DNA of 64,000 nt from Rhynchopus sp. YZ270_cl-10 (Eukaryota > Euglenozoa > Diplonemea > Diplonemida > Diplonemidae): positions 806,001-870,000 of the forward strand of contig OZ037875.1 in NCBI GenBank assembly GCA_964035575.1, in the 5' to 3' direction. Below, one piece after another: positions 62,959-64,000 of the stretch. Below the pieces are notes generated by a model that was given only the letters and a program-made list of their open reading frames with translations, was not told where the DNA came from and did no database searches. Each line of letters opens with the position of its first letter. Within the stretch, counting starts at the first letter, position 1. The translations under genes were made by a program, and so were the position numbers.

Positions 62959-63085
62959 CTTATTCCTACGAAGCTTGCTTTAAAGGAGAAATAGGTATTA
63001 CCGATACGGTCGCCAATCATCCCTCAAACAGGAGGATTGTGCAAATCAGCGAAAACAACTTTACTTACCTACCGATCCTACTATT
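62959..63085 (+). repeat. R7 copy
   Basis: TTATTCCTACGAAGCTTGC, TTTAAAGGAGAAATAG, GGTCGCCAATCATCCCTC, GGAGGATTGTGCAAATCA. The second best-preserved copy after 37.4 kb. Confidence 0.8.
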
Positions 63086-63263
63086 TCATCTTTAAATCAT
63101 GTGTTCACCCCCTTTCCAAGCGGGAATGATTGTGCAAACTGGGGGGTTTTTTCCGCTAGGATATTCCTCAATGCAGCACGCTGGGAGTTTGACAACCCCA
63201 CGAAAATTGTCAAGTCCTCTGCTGTCCCAGAAGAAAGGGGTGTTTTGTACTATCAACCTTCAT

Positions 63264-63309
63264 ACTGTGGGTGTTACAACGTTATCGATAACGTTATAAC
63301 ACCCACAGT
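63264..63309. repeat. 46-bp near-perfect palindrome
   Basis: ACTGTGGGTGTTACAACG onward is mirrored around ATCGAT with a single mismatch over 23 bp arms. It lies at the 3' end of an R5-like stretch (63170-63260). Confidence 0.85.
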
Positions 63310-63381
63310 AATGCAACGCTTCACCTTTTTTGGAGACAGCAACATTTCAAACCCAATGTTGTCCCAGCATGATAATGATCG

Positions 63382-63935
63382 TTACTGGGGGGGAGCTATT
63401 AAAGTATACGTATACTTTATTCGGCGGGAATTACTGCTTAAATGGCCAAAAAACGAAAAGGGGGGGGGGGGGGGGGGGGAAATCACTGTTATTTTGGGGT
63501 TTCTAGTGGCCGAAACCTCGCGAAAACACCACCATTGTCATTTTTGGGCCAATCCCAGCCAGTGGTGGGGTCAATGTGGAAAAATGAACAATTTTTTGGT
63601 GACTTAAATTTTCACAAATCTGAACCCCATCAGGCACCAATCGTGTAAAAACTGATACACGCGTTTTAGGTCAAAAATACTCATTTCTCAGCGCAAAGTG
63701 ACCCCATCGCAGCACGCACAGAATCCGGACCACCGAAATCAAAAAAAAAAAATCCGATTTTTTGTGCAAAAAATGCTGAAAAAAATTTTTAGTAAGAAAA
63801 ATGTACACAAAAACCGTATACTTTATTTCACAGATTGCCACGCTCAAAATGGGTTTCCGCGCCGTATACTTTATTACCCCCGTATACTTTATTAGCACCG
63901 TATACTTTATTAGCCCCCCCCCCCCCCCCCAGTAA
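63382..63935. mobile_element. 554-bp TIR element with GTATACTTTATT motifs
   Basis: The left end TTACTGGGGGGGAGC, ATTAAAGTATAC is mirrored by the right end GTATACTTTATTAGC, a poly-C run and CAGTAA. Three further GTATACTTTATTA copies lie near the right end. The interior shares segments with 48.78 and 58.0 kb. Poly-G and poly-C tracts make its exact length uncertain. Confidence 0.7.
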
Positions 63936-63940
63936 TGGTG

Positions 63941-63980
63941 TTTATGTGCACGAGATGCATATTTCATACAAAGTTTTATT
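63941..63980 (+). repeat. R1b hairpin
   Basis: ATGTGC, loop ACGAGAT, GCATAT, then TTCATACAAAG: a 6-bp stem with one G-T pair. Confidence 0.65.
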
Positions 63981-64000
63981 TTTCCCCCTCTTTTTGGTGC

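Larger units (their letters stand above)
61197..64000. other. Gene-free repeat region at the right edge
   Basis: About 2.8 kb with R1, R2, R3, R5 and R7 copies, a 46-bp palindrome and a 554-bp TIR element. GA-rich simple sequence lies at about 61.3 and 61.6 kb. No protein gene is supported up to the window end. Confidence 0.7.

Overview
The window is nuclear DNA of a free-living type of protist. Spliceosomal GT-AG introns run through five genes. The gene set is purely eukaryotic: a C-terminal-motor kinesin, a polycystin channel, an ADCY10-type cyclase, PTEN, a p24 cargo receptor, an FG nucleoporin and transmembrane U-box proteins. Intergenic DNA is AT-rich, full of poly-T and poly-A runs, and crowded with short dispersed repeats and small inverted-repeat transposons. 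All eleven well-supported genes lie on the + strand, one pair is only 211 bp apart, and several starts are closely preceded by a pyrimidine tract ending in AG. Together with Ras-like lipid tails and BspA-like leucine-rich repeats, this recalls Euglenozoa, possibly a diplonemid-like lineage. That placement is inference; no spliced leader or rRNA is present to prove it.

Layout. 0-12 kb: a kinesin-14; a ubiquitin-like/beta-propeller protein with a C-terminal CaaX box; a polycystin (TRPP) channel; a broken ankyrin gene; and a second ubiquitin-like protein with leucine-rich repeats and a CaaX box. 12.5-20 kb: a multi-exon ADCY10-like cyclase. 20-24.6 kb: repeats only. 24.6-32 kb: a tandem LIM-like zinc protein, a two-exon p24 protein and a long PTEN. 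32-39 kb: a transposon graveyard with long-TIR elements, palindromes and minisatellites. 39-45 kb: an intron-rich gene for a disordered RGG protein and one for a small acidic protein. 46-49.4 kb: a nuclear-pore FG protein. 49-52.6 kb: repeats with a 1.1-kb TIR element. 52.6-61.2 kb: three type I membrane proteins, two of them CUB-like/TM/U-box. 61-64 kb: repeats.

Two themes stand out. First, ubiquitin signalling at membranes: two paralogous single-pass proteins join extracellular CUB-like modules to a cytoplasmic U-box E3 domain, and two other proteins join an N-terminal ubiquitin-like domain to a repeat domain and a Ras-like C-terminus. Second, at least eight families of short repeats (here R1-R8) recur both in introns and between genes. 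Many contain a hairpin with the same 7-nt loop, ACGAGAG, on stems whose bases covary. One repeat copy is split by a younger MITE, and a second copy shows the unsplit state.

Repeat names: R1, CTAAGC/GCTTAG hairpin; R1b, ACGAGAG-loop hairpin on other stems; R2, GTACACTGTTCACGAGAGGG element; R3, GGAGCTCATCCTCGGGTG / CTAATACAACCAAG; R4, GCTATCTAGTGATAG; R5, GTGCCTGCGTCCGCCG / GCACTTTCAACTTC; R6, about 200 bp, two copies; R7, TTTAAAGGAGAAATAG; R8, TTGCCGAGCGGTTGTG.
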